Source: Streptomyces sp. R41
GTDB lineage: Bacteria; Actinomycetota; Actinomycetes; Streptomycetales; Streptomycetaceae
Length of the DNA: 64,000 nucleotides
Direction of reading: 5' to 3'
NCBI RefSeq assembly: GCF_041053055.1
Contig: NZ_CP163443.1
Span: 4,695,001 to 4,759,000 of the forward strand
Shown piece by piece: positions 51,122 through 59,916 of the stretch (position 1 is its first letter; each line of letters opens with the position of its first letter). Position numbers and translations under genes: made by a program. The notes under the pieces are model-generated. The model saw only the letters and a program-made list of their open reading frames with translations. It ran no database searches and was not told the DNA's origin.

Positions 51122-51903
51122 GCGGCGGCGGTGGTCACCTGAGCGTCAGCGCCGACAAGGACACCGGGGTCGCCGTCCTCACCCTCGACCGGCCCGGGAA
51201 GCTCAACGCCATCGACCTCGATACGGCCGCTGAACTCGCCGCCGCCTGGAGGGAGTTCCGGTTCGACGACTCGGTACGGGCCGTCGTGATCACGGGATCG
51301 GGTACGCGGGCCTTCTGCACGGGGATCGACCGGGACGTGGTCGTGCCGCAACCCAACTCGCCCTACATGGTGGACGATCCGCTCGTCGCGATCGGGCCGA
51401 AGGCGAACGACCTCTGGAAGCCGGTGATCGCGGCCGTGAACGGGATCGCGTGCGGGGGCGCCTTCTATCTGCTCGGGGAGGCCGAGTTCATCGTGGCGGA
51501 CGAGGAGGCGACGTTCTTCGATCCGCACACGACGTACGGGATGGTCAGCGCGTACGAGTCGATCTACATGGCGCAGCGGATGCCGTTCGGGGAGGTGGCG
51601 CGGATGGCGTTGATGGGGACCGCCGAGCGGATCTCCGCGCGGCGGGCGTACGAGATGGGGCTGGTGTCCGAAGTCACCGCCCCTGGTGGGGCGTTGGCGG
51701 CGGCCGTCGACTGTGCGGCCGTCATCGCCTCGTATCCGGCCGAGGCCGTGCAGGGGACCGTGCGGGCGCTGTGGCTGGCCAAGGAGGCGACCCGTGCGCA
51801 GGCGCTCGCGCACGCGCCGCAGCTCGTCTCGATGGGCAACCTTTCGGGGGAGCGCCAGGCGGGGCTCTTCATGGCCCGGCGGCCCGGCTTTCGGCTGCGC
51901 TAG
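51118..51903 (+). CDS. Enoyl-CoA hydratase/isomerase family protein
   Basis: 261 aa crotonase fold. LTLDRPGKLNAIDLDT, the oxyanion segment FCTGIDRDVV and VNGIACGGAFYLLGEAEFIVADEEATF. Usual second Glu position is replaced by a GMVSAYES segment, so hydratase versus isomerase or hydrolase is open. GTG 51118 overlaps the DUF35 stop. Last gene of the thiolase operon. Confidence 0.92.
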   Translation: MSGGGGHLSVSADKDTGVAVLTLDRPGKLNAIDLDTAAELAAAWREFRFDDSVRAVVITGSGTRAFCTGIDRDVVVPQPNSPYMVDDPLVAIGPKANDLWKPVIAAVNGIACGGAFYLLGEAEFIVADEEATFFDPHTTYGMVSAYESIYMAQRMPFGEVARMALMGTAERISARRAYEMGLVSEVTAPGGALAAAVDCAAVIASYPAEAVQGTVRALWLAKEATRAQALAHAPQLVSMGNLSGERQAGLFMARRPGFRLR

Positions 51904-52096
51904 GGCTACTCGGCGGTACCCGGGGGGTCGGGCAGCGCCGCGTGGCGGGGCCGTCGCACTCGGCGTAGCGTCTGCATCGAGAGCGGGGTCCGCGCCCGCG
52001 CTCCCCTGATCGACGGCCGCCGTACGGAGTCCCTTCCGTGGCCGGTACGACGGCCGTCACGGGTGCCGTGGGGGGTACGCGCTGGGGTGGGGTGGG

Positions 52097-52183
52097 TTTT
52101 CGCCCCCCGCCCCTACCCATTCCCGTACCTGGGGGCTGCGCCCCCAGACCCCCCTGAAAGATTGCGCAGTTCCCCGCGCCCCT
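52097..52183. repeat. Half copy of palindromic element, abutting afsK stop
   Basis: Left half of the element at 32911 (TTTTCGCCCC..., CCTGGGGGCTGCGCCCCCAGACC, ...GCGCAGTTCCCCGCGCCCCT) is present, the right half absent. It ends within the afsK stop codon at 52182-52184, which forms part of the CCCCTA junction. The rest of the 278-nt gap after the hydratase holds a GACGGCCG...CGGCCGTC hairpin (52012-52057). Confidence 0.8.
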
Positions 52184-54503
52184 ACGTCGTCCGCGCCGTC
52201 CCCGTCCCCTTTTCCGCGTCCAGCGCGTACACGCAGCGGTCCTTGCTGCAGGCGTAGACGACGCCGTCCTTGACGACGGGAGCCCCGGTGATCTCCCCGC
52301 CCGTCGCGAGCTTCCAGCGGAGCCGGCCGTCGTCCGCCTTGAGGGTGTAGAGGAGGTGGTCCGTGGAGCCGAAGTGGATGCGGCCCTCGGCCACGGCGGG
52401 CGCGCCCACCAGGTCGCCCCCTGCCTGGAAGCGCCACTTCGGCGTGCCGGTGACCGCGTCGAGCGTGTAGAGGCCCTTGCCGCTGCCCACGTGGACGTGC
52501 CCCGCGGCGACGAGGACCGGCTCGATGGAGGCGCGCGACTCGGTGGCGATGCGCCAGCGGTCGCGCCCGTCGGTGGCGTCGAGGGCGTACACCGTGCCGA
52601 GGTAGTCGGCCAGGTAGACGCCACCGCCCGTCACCGCCGGGCCCGGCACGAAGGTCGGCGGGCAGAGGAAGACGGCGGGCGCCTCGAAGTGCCAGCGGAC
52701 ATGGCCGCTCGCCACGTCGACGGCCAGCACACGGGTGCCGGCGGAGACGTACACGTAGCCGTCGGGCGCCTGCGTCAGACGGACCGGGACTCCGCCGCAC
52801 GACGCCGCGTCGCCGATCGGGTACGACCAGCGCTCCTCACCGGTACGCGCCTCGAGGGCGCGCAGCCGGGCGTCCTTCCAGACGTACACCGTGCCGTCGT
52901 GGACGGCGGGCCCGGCCTCCGGGGACTCGAAGTCCGTCTGGGCGCCGGTGATCTCCCAGAGCTTCTGCCCGTTGGAAGCCTCCCAGGCCTGTACGCCGCC
53001 CCCGCGCGTGCCGGTGACGACCGTCCCCCGGTCGGCCTTGAGCGAGTACACCCAGGCGTCTGTCGAAAGGCGCCAGAGGTCGCCTCCCTCGCGGGCGTCC
53101 AACGCGAAGAGCGTGGGGCCGTCCGAGGCGTGGATACGGCCGTCCGCCACCGCCATCGACCACGCCACGTCACGCGTCTTGAAGCGGCGCCGGCCGGTCG
53201 CCACGTCCAGCGCGTGGACCTCGAAGGAGGTGACGTAGACCAGGTCGTCCGCCACCGACGGCCTACCCCATACGTCGTTCGACATGCGGAAACGCCAGGG
53301 GCGCCAGCCCGAGGCCGACTCGGCGGGCGGGGGCGGTGCCACGGTGGGCGCGGGATCGGCGCCGTTCACGCCGGCGCGCGGCCGGGACCAGGACGCGGCG
53401 AGGCCCGCCTCGGGAGGAGGCGCCTTGACCGCGGCGGCACGGGCGTCGGCGACGCGCGGCCCGGGGCCGATGGGCACCTGGGCCCCCGCGAGCCGCACCG
53501 GACCGCTGTCGGGCGCCCCGACGGGCACGGGGGCGTGCGAGGGAGGCGGCGGCACGACCGGGCGCCCACCACTGCGCCCCCCGCCCGAAGACGGCTTCAC
53601 CGCGGGACGGCCCCCACGGCGCGCCTCGATCAGGCCCACAGCCCGCTCGGGCAGCCACGCCGACGCCGTACCGCTGTCGTCGGAGCCGGAACCGAAGAGA
53701 TGAGGCGCCAGCTGCGCCTGGAGGTCGGCCGGGTTGGGGCGTGCGGTCGCCTCCATCTGCATGCAGGACTCGATGAGCGGACGGAGTTCCTCCGGGAGTC
53801 CCTCCAGGTCCGGGCCCTCCCGCAGCAGCATGAAGACCGTCTCGACGGGGTTGGCGCCGTGGAAGGGCGCGTGCCCCGTGGCGGCGAACACCAGCATCGA
53901 GCCGAGCGAGAAGACGTCGCTCGCGCCGGTCACGCTGCGCGAGTCCTTGGCCTGCTCGGGCGACATGTACGCGGGCGTACCGACGGCGACGTTCGTCATC
54001 GTCAGGCGGGTGTTCGAGACGCCGGACGCGATGCCGAAGTCGATGACACGCGGTCCGTCCTCGACGACGAGGACGTTGGAGGGCTTGAGGTCCCGGTGCA
54101 CCAGACCCGCGCCGTGGATCGACTGCAAGGCCTCGGCCACACCCGCCGCCAGCCAGCGCACCGCCTGGGCCGGGAGCGGCCCGCACTCATTCACTATTTC
54201 CTCGAGCGAGGGCGCGGGCACGTACGCGGTGGCCAGCCAAGGCACGGCCGCGCGCGGGTCGGCGTCGACCACGGCCGCCGTGTAGAAGCCGGAGACCGCC
54301 CGCGCGGCCTCGACCTCCCGTGTGAAGCGGACCCGGAACAGCTGGTCCTCGGCGAGTTCCGTCCTGACCGTCTTGATCGCCACGCGCCGGCCGGAAGCCG
54401 AGCGCGCGAGATAGACCAGCCCCATGCCGCCGGCACCCAGCCGTCCCAGCACCTCGAACGGCCCGATCCGCCGCGGATCGTGCTGCGTCAGCTGATCCAC
54501 CAC
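52182..54503 (-). CDS. afsK: Serine/threonine protein kinase AfsK
   Basis: 773 aa (S. coelicolor AfsK is 799). Kinase domain at the N-terminus: GAGGMG 23-28, Lys44, HRDLKPSN from 136, DFG 155-157, activation loop [20 protein letters not shown] with Thr168, the known autophosphorylation position of AfsK. A Pro-rich linker (about 310-400) leads to a C-terminal PQQ/WD-like propeller (repeats [36 protein letters not shown]). AfsK phosphorylates AfsR and sits on the inner membrane face. Start GTG 54503 after GGGGAGG. The stop codon lies at the edge of a palindromic element. Confidence 0.95.
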   Translation of the reverse strand: MVDQLTQHDPRRIGPFEVLGRLGAGGMGLVYLARSASGRRVAIKTVRTELAEDQLFRVRFTREVEAARAVSGFYTAAVVDADPRAAVPWLATAYVPAPSLEEIVNECGPLPAQAVRWLAAGVAEALQSIHGAGLVHRDLKPSNVLVVEDGPRVIDFGIASGVSNTRLTMTNVAVGTPAYMSPEQAKDSRSVTGASDVFSLGSMLVFAATGHAPFHGANPVETVFMLLREGPDLEGLPEELRPLIESCMQMEATARPNPADLQAQLAPHLFGSGSDDSGTASAWLPERAVGLIEARRGGRPAVKPSSGGGRSGGRPVVPPPPSHAPVPVGAPDSGPVRLAGAQVPIGPGPRVADARAAAVKAPPPEAGLAASWSRPRAGVNGADPAPTVAPPPPAESASGWRPWRFRMSNDVWGRPSVADDLVYVTSFEVHALDVATGRRRFKTRDVAWSMAVADGRIHASDGPTLFALDAREGGDLWRLSTDAWVYSLKADRGTVVTGTRGGGVQAWEASNGQKLWEITGAQTDFESPEAGPAVHDGTVYVWKDARLRALEARTGEERWSYPIGDAASCGGVPVRLTQAPDGYVYVSAGTRVLAVDVASGHVRWHFEAPAVFLCPPTFVPGPAVTGGGVYLADYLGTVYALDATDGRDRWRIATESRASIEPVLVAAGHVHVGSGKGLYTLDAVTGTPKWRFQAGGDLVGAPAVAEGRIHFGSTDHLLYTLKADDGRLRWKLATGGEITGAPVVKDGVVYACSKDRCVYALDAEKGTGTARTT

Positions 54504-54673
54504 TTGCCTGCCACCTCCCCGTACGGGCCACGTCATCCACGTATGAACGCGGCCCCGTGCAGCGTCTCACCACCGCACCGCCATGGCGGCACGCACCCCG
54601 ATTCTTCCTGGCTCGGCCACAGGTTGCGAACCCGGGGGCGAATCGGGGTGTCTCGGGACAAAAGGCCCAAGCC

Positions 54674-55399
54674 TCACCGCTCCAGTACGGCGAACGACGC
54701 CCCCTGATTGTCCGTGACCACGGCCACCCGTCCGTACGACGTGTCGAAGGGTGTCGCCTGGACACGTCCGCCGAGCCGGTTCACCGTCCCGAGTACCGCG
54801 TCACAGTCCTCGACGCCGAAGTGGACGAGGAAGTGCGGCGGCATTTCGGCCGGGTAGACGTCGGAGACGGGCGCGCGGCCGAAGTCGGGGGACGCGTCGG
54901 GACCGAAGAGGGCGTCGCGGAAGAGAGCGCCGTAGAACCGGTCGACGGCCGTGGTGTCCCGCGCGTACAGCTCGGCCCAGCAGAAGGAGTCCCGCTCGTG
55001 CCGTCTGCCGAAGCCGGCGTGGGTGCCGGCTTGCCAGAGGCCGAAGACAGCGCCCTCCGGGTCGGTCACGAGGGCCATGGTGCCCAGGGAATCGACCGGC
55101 GTCGGTACCGTGATGAGCTTCCCGCCCGCGTCGGTGATGCGCCGGGCGAGTGCGATGGCGTCGGGTGTCGCGAAGTACACCGTCCATACGGTGGGCATCC
55201 GGCCGTCCCGCTTGCGCGTGAGACCGGCGACGGGCTCACCGTCGAGGTGCGCCAGGCCGTCGGGGCCGTACCCCTGCGCGAAGGTCCAGCCGAAGAGCTC
55301 GCCGTAGAAGCGCTTGCCCGCCTCCACGTCGGGGAGCTGCGCGTCGACCCAGCAGGGCACGCCTTCTGGGAAATCAGAGGAAACGTCTGATTCGGCCAT
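54674..55399 (-). CDS. Tandem VOC (glyoxalase-like) protein, candidate AfsK-binding protein KbpA
   Basis: 241 aa with two VOC modules (VPCWVDAQLPDVEAGKRFYG and then SFCWAELYARDTTAVDRFYG), ending DNQGASFAVLE. Next to afsK on the same strand, 170 nt upstream. In S. coelicolor the similarly sized KbpA, which blocks AfsK autophosphorylation, is encoded next to afsK to my recollection; I infer the same here, without alignment. ATG 55399. A metal enzyme is the other reading. Confidence 0.75.
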   Translation of the reverse strand: MAESDVSSDFPEGVPCWVDAQLPDVEAGKRFYGELFGWTFAQGYGPDGLAHLDGEPVAGLTRKRDGRMPTVWTVYFATPDAIALARRITDAGGKLITVPTPVDSLGTMALVTDPEGAVFGLWQAGTHAGFGRRHERDSFCWAELYARDTTAVDRFYGALFRDALFGPDASPDFGRAPVSDVYPAEMPPHFLVHFGVEDCDAVLGTVNRLGGRVQATPFDTSYGRVAVVTDNQGASFAVLER

Positions 55400-55449
55400 G
55401 CGGTCAAGCTAACGGCCTTTCATCCACGGCGCGCGGCGGCCAATACTCC

Positions 55450-55700
55450 TGCAGCCCCGCACCCGCACCCGCACCCGCACCCGCACCCGCACCCGGCGGA
55501 ACGTCCTCAGCCCCGAGTCCGTCCCGCGGCCGCGAGCGCACGGGAGGGGCCGCGCCCGCAAGCCCCACGCACCCGCGGTCGCGTACGCGCGAAAGGGACC
55601 ATGCCGCAAGCCCCACGCACCCGAAGCCGCGAACGCACGGATGGGCCGCGCCGCAAGCCGCACCCACCCGCAGCCGCGAACGCACGGAAGGGGCCGTGCC
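55450..55700. repeat. Low-complexity and 55-nt imperfect tandem repeats
   Basis: CACCCG/CACCCG hexamers run from about 55453 to 55496. From about 55540 three imperfect units of about 55 nt repeat CGCAAGCC(C/G)CACGCACCCG...GCGAACGCACGGA. Further on, CGGCATCCACT is repeated at 55838-55860. No convincing gene; spacing between the VOC and TetR genes. Confidence 0.6.
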
Positions 55701-55922
55701 GGTACATCGAATGCCCGTCGCTTACGTCCGGATCTGGAAACGGCTCCCCACAACCCAACGTCTGATCCACCGGCGACGGGCGGATGTACCGGCACGGCCC
55801 CGACCCCCCACCGACCGCAGGCGCCCCATCGGCATCCACTCGGCATCCACTCGGCATCCACCCCGCACCCCATTTGCAGTCGGCCGAATCGCGCTCCGAT
55901 CACCCCTCGGTAAGCTGACGGC

Positions 55923-56570
55923 ATGACAGGACAAGTGCGTACCGTCGACGGCCGCGTGGCCGGACGGCGAGGGCAGGCGACCCGGCAGAAGCTGCTCGAC
56001 TGCCTCAGCGAGATGCTCAGCTCCTCGCCCTACCGGGACGTCAAAGTCATTGATGTCGCCCGGAAGGCGGGCACTTCACCCGCGACCTTCTACCAGTACT
56101 TCCCGGACGTCGAAGGCGCCGTCCTCGAGATCGCCGAGCAAATGGCCGCGGAGGGCGCGGGGTTGACCCAGCTGCTCGAAGGGCGTTCCTGGGTCGGCAA
56201 GGCCGGCTGGCAGACCGCACAGGAACTCGTCGACGGCTTTTTGGAGTTCTGGCGCAAGAACGACGCGATCCTCAGGGTCGTCGATCTGGGCGCCGCCGAG
56301 GGCGACAAACGGTTCTACAAGATCCGTATGAAGATCCTGAACTCCGTGAACAACTCCCTTACGGACACGGTCGCCGACCTCCAGTCCAAGGGCAAGGTCG
56401 ACAAGGACGTGAACCCGGCGGCGATGGCCGGTTCCCTTGTCGCCATGCTCGCGGCGGTGGCCTCGCACCAGAAGGGTTTCCAGACGTGGGGCGTCAAGCA
56501 GGCTGAACTCAAGCCGAATCTGGCGCTGTTGGTGCACCTCGGCGTGACCGGGAAGAAGCCGACGAAGTAG
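55923..56570 (+). CDS. TetR family regulator, candidate controller of the catabolic regulon
   Basis: 215 aa. HTH in residues about 20-65 (RQKLLDCLSEMLSSSPYRDV, then DVARKAGTSPATFYQYF), all-helical ligand domain with TVADLQSKGKVDKDVNPAAMAGSLVAML. ATG 55923; no strong ribosome site. CTGAC-GGCAT-GACAG at 55915-55929, a degenerate regulon site (one arm mismatch), overlaps its start codon, consistent with weak autoregulation. It lies between the two halves of the regulon. The other TetR (29856) has its own palindrome, so this one is the better candidate; unproven. Confidence 0.88.
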   Translation: MTGQVRTVDGRVAGRRGQATRQKLLDCLSEMLSSSPYRDVKVIDVARKAGTSPATFYQYFPDVEGAVLEIAEQMAAEGAGLTQLLEGRSWVGKAGWQTAQELVDGFLEFWRKNDAILRVVDLGAAEGDKRFYKIRMKILNSVNNSLTDTVADLQSKGKVDKDVNPAAMAGSLVAMLAAVASHQKGFQTWGVKQAELKPNLALLVHLGVTGKKPTK

Positions 56571-56664
56571 TACGCCCCTTCCTGTTGCCCGAACTCCTGT
56601 CATGCAGGCGGCAGTCCACCGGTGTGGACTGCCGCCTGCTGCGCTGTACGGACGGCCGGGACGG

Positions 56665-57117
56665 CTACGCGGGCAGCGGGCGGTCCGTCACCACGTGCTT
56701 CATCACCAGCGTCGACGTCAGCCGCTGCACACCTGGCAGCGTCGCCAGCCGGTCGTCGTAGAGCCGCTGGAAGGCCGCGAGGTCGGCGGTGGCGACCCGC
56801 AGCAGATAGTCCGGCTCCCCGAAGAGCCGCTGTGCGTCCAGTACGTGGGGGATGTCGGCCAGCGCGCGCTCGAAGTCGGCGACAGTGTCCCGGTCCTCCT
56901 GGCGCATCGAGACGAAGACCAGCGCCTCGAAGGTCAGGCCCACCGCGGCCGGGTCCACGACGGCGCGGTAACCCCGGATGGCACCGGACCGCTCCAGTTC
57001 CCGCAGTCGCCGATGACACGGCGAGACGCTGAGCCGCACCCGTGCGGCCAGCTCGGTCACGGTCAGCCGCCCGTCCTGCTGCAGCTCGGCAAGAATCTTC
57101 TGGTCCACGGCGTCCAT
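56665..57117 (-). CDS. Lrp/AsnC family regulator
   Basis: 150 aa. HTH (DQKILAELQQDGRLTVTELAARVRLSVSPCHRRL as two segments) and RAM effector domain (VFVSMRQEDRDTVADFERAL, DYLLRVATADLAAF). Divergent from a LysE-type exporter 82 nt away; such pairs usually mean that the Lrp protein activates amino acid export when its ligand accumulates. Confidence 0.93.
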   Translation of the reverse strand: MDAVDQKILAELQQDGRLTVTELAARVRLSVSPCHRRLRELERSGAIRGYRAVVDPAAVGLTFEALVFVSMRQEDRDTVADFERALADIPHVLDAQRLFGEPDYLLRVATADLAAFQRLYDDRLATLPGVQRLTSTLVMKHVVTDRPLPA

Positions 57118-57199
57118 GAGGCAGATCTTCCCCCGAAACCCACGATCATGGGCAAACTTCGGAAACACCTTTGGGGCAATCGCGCCTAATGTCCCCTGT

Positions 57200-57871
57200 A
57201 TGGACTGGGGACTGGATTGGGGAATGGTCACGGCGTTTCTCGCCGTGGATCTGCTGCTGGTGTGCGTACCGGGAGCCGACTGGGCGTACGCGATATCCGC
57301 GGGGCTGCGGGGCCGGTCGGTGCTCCCCGCCGTCTCGGGACTCGTCGCCGGGTACGCCGTGCACACACTGCTCGCGGTGGCCGGGCTGGCGGTCCTGGTC
57401 GCGGGGTCACCGGGACTGCTCACCGCGCTCACGGTGGCGGGGGCGGGGTATCTGGTGTGGCTGGGGTGGGGGGTGCTGCGGAGGCCGGCGACGCCGGGTG
57501 ACGCTGGAACCGCTGGAACCGCTGGAACCGCTGGAACCGCTGGCCGCGAGGCTGCCGCTCCGGGGGCGGCCCGAGCATTCCTCCGAGGCGCCGCCATCAG
57601 CGGCCTCAACCCCAAGGGCCTGCTGCTCTACCTCTCCGTGCTGCCGCAGTTCCTGAGGCCGGCCGCCGGGGCGCCGGTGGCGGCGCAGACCGCCGTGCTC
57701 GGCGCGGTCCACATGGCCTGCTGCGCCGCCGTCTACCTCGGCGTCGGCGTGCTGGCCCGTGTCGTCCTGGGGGCGAGGCCGGCCGCGGCCCGCGCGGTGG
57801 CCCGCACCTCCGGGGCCGCGATGCTCGGCATCGGCGGGTTTCTGCTGGTGGAGCGCCTGGCCACGCTGTGA
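57200..57871 (+). CDS. LysE family amino acid exporter
   Basis: 223 aa, six predicted helices, family motif GADWAYAISAGLRGR after helix 1 and GLNPKGLLLYLSVLPQFL before helix 4. A short repeat (four GTA units, 9-nt DNA repeats at about 57504-57541) lies in the loop. ATG 57200 has no ribosome site; TAATGT at 57187 is placed like a -10, so the transcript may be leaderless. Partner of the Lrp regulator. Confidence 0.88.
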   Translation: MDWGLDWGMVTAFLAVDLLLVCVPGADWAYAISAGLRGRSVLPAVSGLVAGYAVHTLLAVAGLAVLVAGSPGLLTALTVAGAGYLVWLGWGVLRRPATPGDAGTAGTAGTAGTAGREAAAPGAARAFLRGAAISGLNPKGLLLYLSVLPQFLRPAAGAPVAAQTAVLGAVHMACCAAVYLGVGVLARVVLGARPAAARAVARTSGAAMLGIGGFLLVERLATL

Positions 57872-57898
57872 GGCCGGACCGGCGGACGGCACGCTCCG

Positions 57899-58852
57899 TC
57901 AGACGGGGCGGACCAGCTCCCAGGTGTCGACGGCGAAGTCGAGGGCCATGCCGTGCCGTTCGTAGAGCGCGAGCGCGCCGCTGCTGTTGTCGGTGTCCAC
58001 GCCGAGGCCGATCCGGTCGCGACCCAGCGCCGCGTAGTGCCCGAAGGCATGGCGCAGGAGGTAGCTGCCGAGGCCCTGCCCCCGGGCCCCGCGCAGGACG
58101 CCGAGGTGGCCGATCCAGGCCATCGAGGCGCGGTCGTTGTGGGTGCGCAGCACCGCGGCGTCCCCGAGGCCGTCGACGTGGGCTATCCAGATCAGCGACC
58201 AGTCGGCACGCTCGGCGTCGATGTCGTCCAGCCACTGTTCGTACGTACGCGGCTGGAAGTCGAAGTGGTCGGCGAAGGATTCCTGGAGCAGTGCGTGGGC
58301 GCGCCGCCGGTCCGGCTCGGCGGGACAGGGCCGCAGGGTGACACCGGGCGGAGGCGTCGGCAGCCGGTCCGTCGCGCCGGACAGGTCACGGGCCAGCACG
58401 TTGTAGCGGCGGACCGGGCGCCAGCCTCGTCCGCGCAGTGCTCGCAGGTCCATGGTGGGGTCGATGTTGAGGTGCAGGTGCACCACCGCCCGCGACGCGC
58501 CGTTGCTGGCCGCCCGCTCCGCGGCCCTGGCCTCCATCAGGTCGAACAGGTGCAGCGCGGCCTGCGTCCGGTCGGGCAGCGTGTAGTGGTCCATGTCGAT
58601 CCGCTCGCCGCCGGAGTCGTCCCACAGCAGGCCGTATCCGATCAGCCGGTCCCCGTCGAAGAGCAGCCAGGAGTCGTGCTCCAACTCCACCTCGGGATGC
58701 TTCAAATCCGCCTGGACCTCGGCCAGTTCGGTGTCGGCGCGGCCGATTTCCAGCAGGTCGATCTCGTTGAGCAGCGCACACACCGCCGCCGCGTCATCGA
58801 ATGTCGCCGGGCGCACGGCCAGACCGGGCGGAGGGGTGGTGGGCAGGGTCAT
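57899..58852 (-). CDS. GNAT acetyltransferase, tandem domains
   Basis: 317 aa with two GNAT modules. The second has the acetyl-CoA loop LRGARGQGLGSYLLRHAF and LGVDTDNSSGALALYERHGM; the first is more degenerate. Resembles mycothiol-synthase-like tandem acetyltransferases but lacks clear signature for MshD. ATG 58852 follows a weak site. Convergent with the LysE gene. Confidence 0.88.
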   Translation of the reverse strand: MTLPTTPPPGLAVRPATFDDAAAVCALLNEIDLLEIGRADTELAEVQADLKHPEVELEHDSWLLFDGDRLIGYGLLWDDSGGERIDMDHYTLPDRTQAALHLFDLMEARAAERAASNGASRAVVHLHLNIDPTMDLRALRGRGWRPVRRYNVLARDLSGATDRLPTPPPGVTLRPCPAEPDRRRAHALLQESFADHFDFQPRTYEQWLDDIDAERADWSLIWIAHVDGLGDAAVLRTHNDRASMAWIGHLGVLRGARGQGLGSYLLRHAFGHYAALGRDRIGLGVDTDNSSGALALYERHGMALDFAVDTWELVRPV

Positions 58853-58940
58853 GGACCCACTGTCCGGTGACGGGGACCCGGCCCGCAACGGACTTTTCCG
58901 GGCGCCCGGGCAGGACTACGGGCGCTCGGGCGGAGTGGCA

Positions 58941-59039
58941 GCCGTCAACGCCGCCCGCCCGGGCGCGACTGCGACCGTCAACACCGCCCGCCCGGGCGCG
59001 GCTACGGCCGTCAACACCGCCCGCCCGGGCGCGGCTACG
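58941..59039. repeat. 33-bp tandem repeat, three units
   Basis: Units start at 58941, 58974 and 59007, each (A/G)CCGTCAACACCGCCCGCCC followed by GGGCGCGGCTACG, with few changes. It sits directly after the stop of the gene at 59044, filling the gap to the GNAT start. Each unit holds a CCGCCCGGGCG palindrome. Confidence 0.8.
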
Positions 59040-59043
59040 GCCG

Positions 59044-59916
59044 TCAGCGCCGCACGATCCGGAACAGCCTGATCTCGCGGTCGACCCGCGCCTGATACGT
59101 GGCGTAGGGCGGCCAGAACGCCAGCACCGCCTTCCACGCCGCGTCCCGTTCCTCGCCCTCGAGAAGATGAGCGGTTACGGCGATGTCCTCGCCCTTCCAG
59201 CTGATCTCGGCGTCGGGATGGGCCAGGAGATTGGCGGTCCAGGCAGGGTGGTCCGTACGCCCGAAGTTGGAGCCGATGAGGATCCAGCTTCCCGGGCCAC
59301 CATCAGGTGAGGCGCCCTCGGGCATGCAGGCCAGCGGCGTCCGCCGTTCCAGCCCGCTCTTCGCACCGCGCGCGGTGAGGATGACGCCCGGCAGCATCTG
59401 CGCGCTGAGCAGCACCTTGCCGCGGGTGAGCCGGTGCACGGCGCGGTCGAGGGCGGGCACGAGGTGCGGAGCGACCCGGGCGAAGGCCCGGGTCGAGGAC
59501 ACCTTCTGCACCAGCCGGACCCCGGGAATCCGCCTCGGCACCACACCCGGCCCCTTCCCCGGCCCCACACCTGCCCCCTTGCCCGATCCCCTACCTGGTT
59601 CTCTGTCCGACCCCGCACCTGATTCCTGGCCCGGACCCACACCCAGCCCCGCACCTGATTCCTCGCCCGGACCGACCCCCAGCCCCGCACCTGATTCCTC
59701 GCCCGGACCCACACCCAGCCCCGCACCTGATTCCTCGCCCGGACCGACCCCCAGCCCCGCACCTGATTCCTCGCCCGGACCCACACCCAGCCCCTCGCCC
59801 GAATCCATACCCGATCCCGCACCCAGCCCCTCGCCCGAATCCATACCCGATCCCGCACCCGGCCGCTCGCCCGATCCCACAGCCGGTTCCCCGCCCGGCT
59901 CCTCGTCCGCGGCCAT
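59044..59916 (-). CDS. Nitroreductase-fold deazaflavin-dependent protein with repetitive N-terminus
   Basis: 290 aa. The last 150 residues are a DDN-type split barrel (VILTARGAKSGLERRTPLAC, WILIGSNFGRTDHPAWTANLLAHPDAEI), likely F420-dependent. The first 130 residues consist of a 12-residue repeat (GAGLGVGPGEES) in about six copies, encoded by 36-nt units. ATG 59916 shares one base with the acyl-CoA dehydrogenase stop (TGATG). Second gene of that operon, under regulon site 9. The repeat is unusual for this family and may vary in number. Confidence 0.88.
   Translation of the reverse strand: MAADEEPGGEPAVGSGERPGAGSGMDSGEGLGAGSGMDSGEGLGVGPGEESGAGLGVGPGEESGAGLGVGPGEESGAGLGVGPGEESGAGLGVGPGQESGAGSDREPGRGSGKGAGVGPGKGPGVVPRRIPGVRLVQKVSSTRAFARVAPHLVPALDRAVHRLTRGKVLLSAQMLPGVILTARGAKSGLERRTPLACMPEGASPDGGPGSWILIGSNFGRTDHPAWTANLLAHPDAEISWKGEDIAVTAHLLEGEERDAAWKAVLAFWPPYATYQARVDREIRLFRIVRR
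59604..59870. repeat. 36-nt coding tandem repeat (minisatellite)
   Basis: Unit CCCAGCCCCGCACCTGATTC plus CTCGCCCGGACC(C/G)AC, about six copies. Variants ending ACCCACA and ACCGACC alternate, giving a 72-nt higher-order period. Encodes the 12-residue repeats. Confidence 0.85.

Noticed and set aside
55409..55924. 171-codon open frame through the repeat-rich gap
   Set aside because: Product is low complexity (RVRVRVRV and repeats of GCGWVRLAAR), with no ribosome site.
59604..59870. CRISPR-like appearance of 36-nt repeats
   Set aside because: Units are contiguous with no spacers and are in frame within a coding gene; no cas genes.
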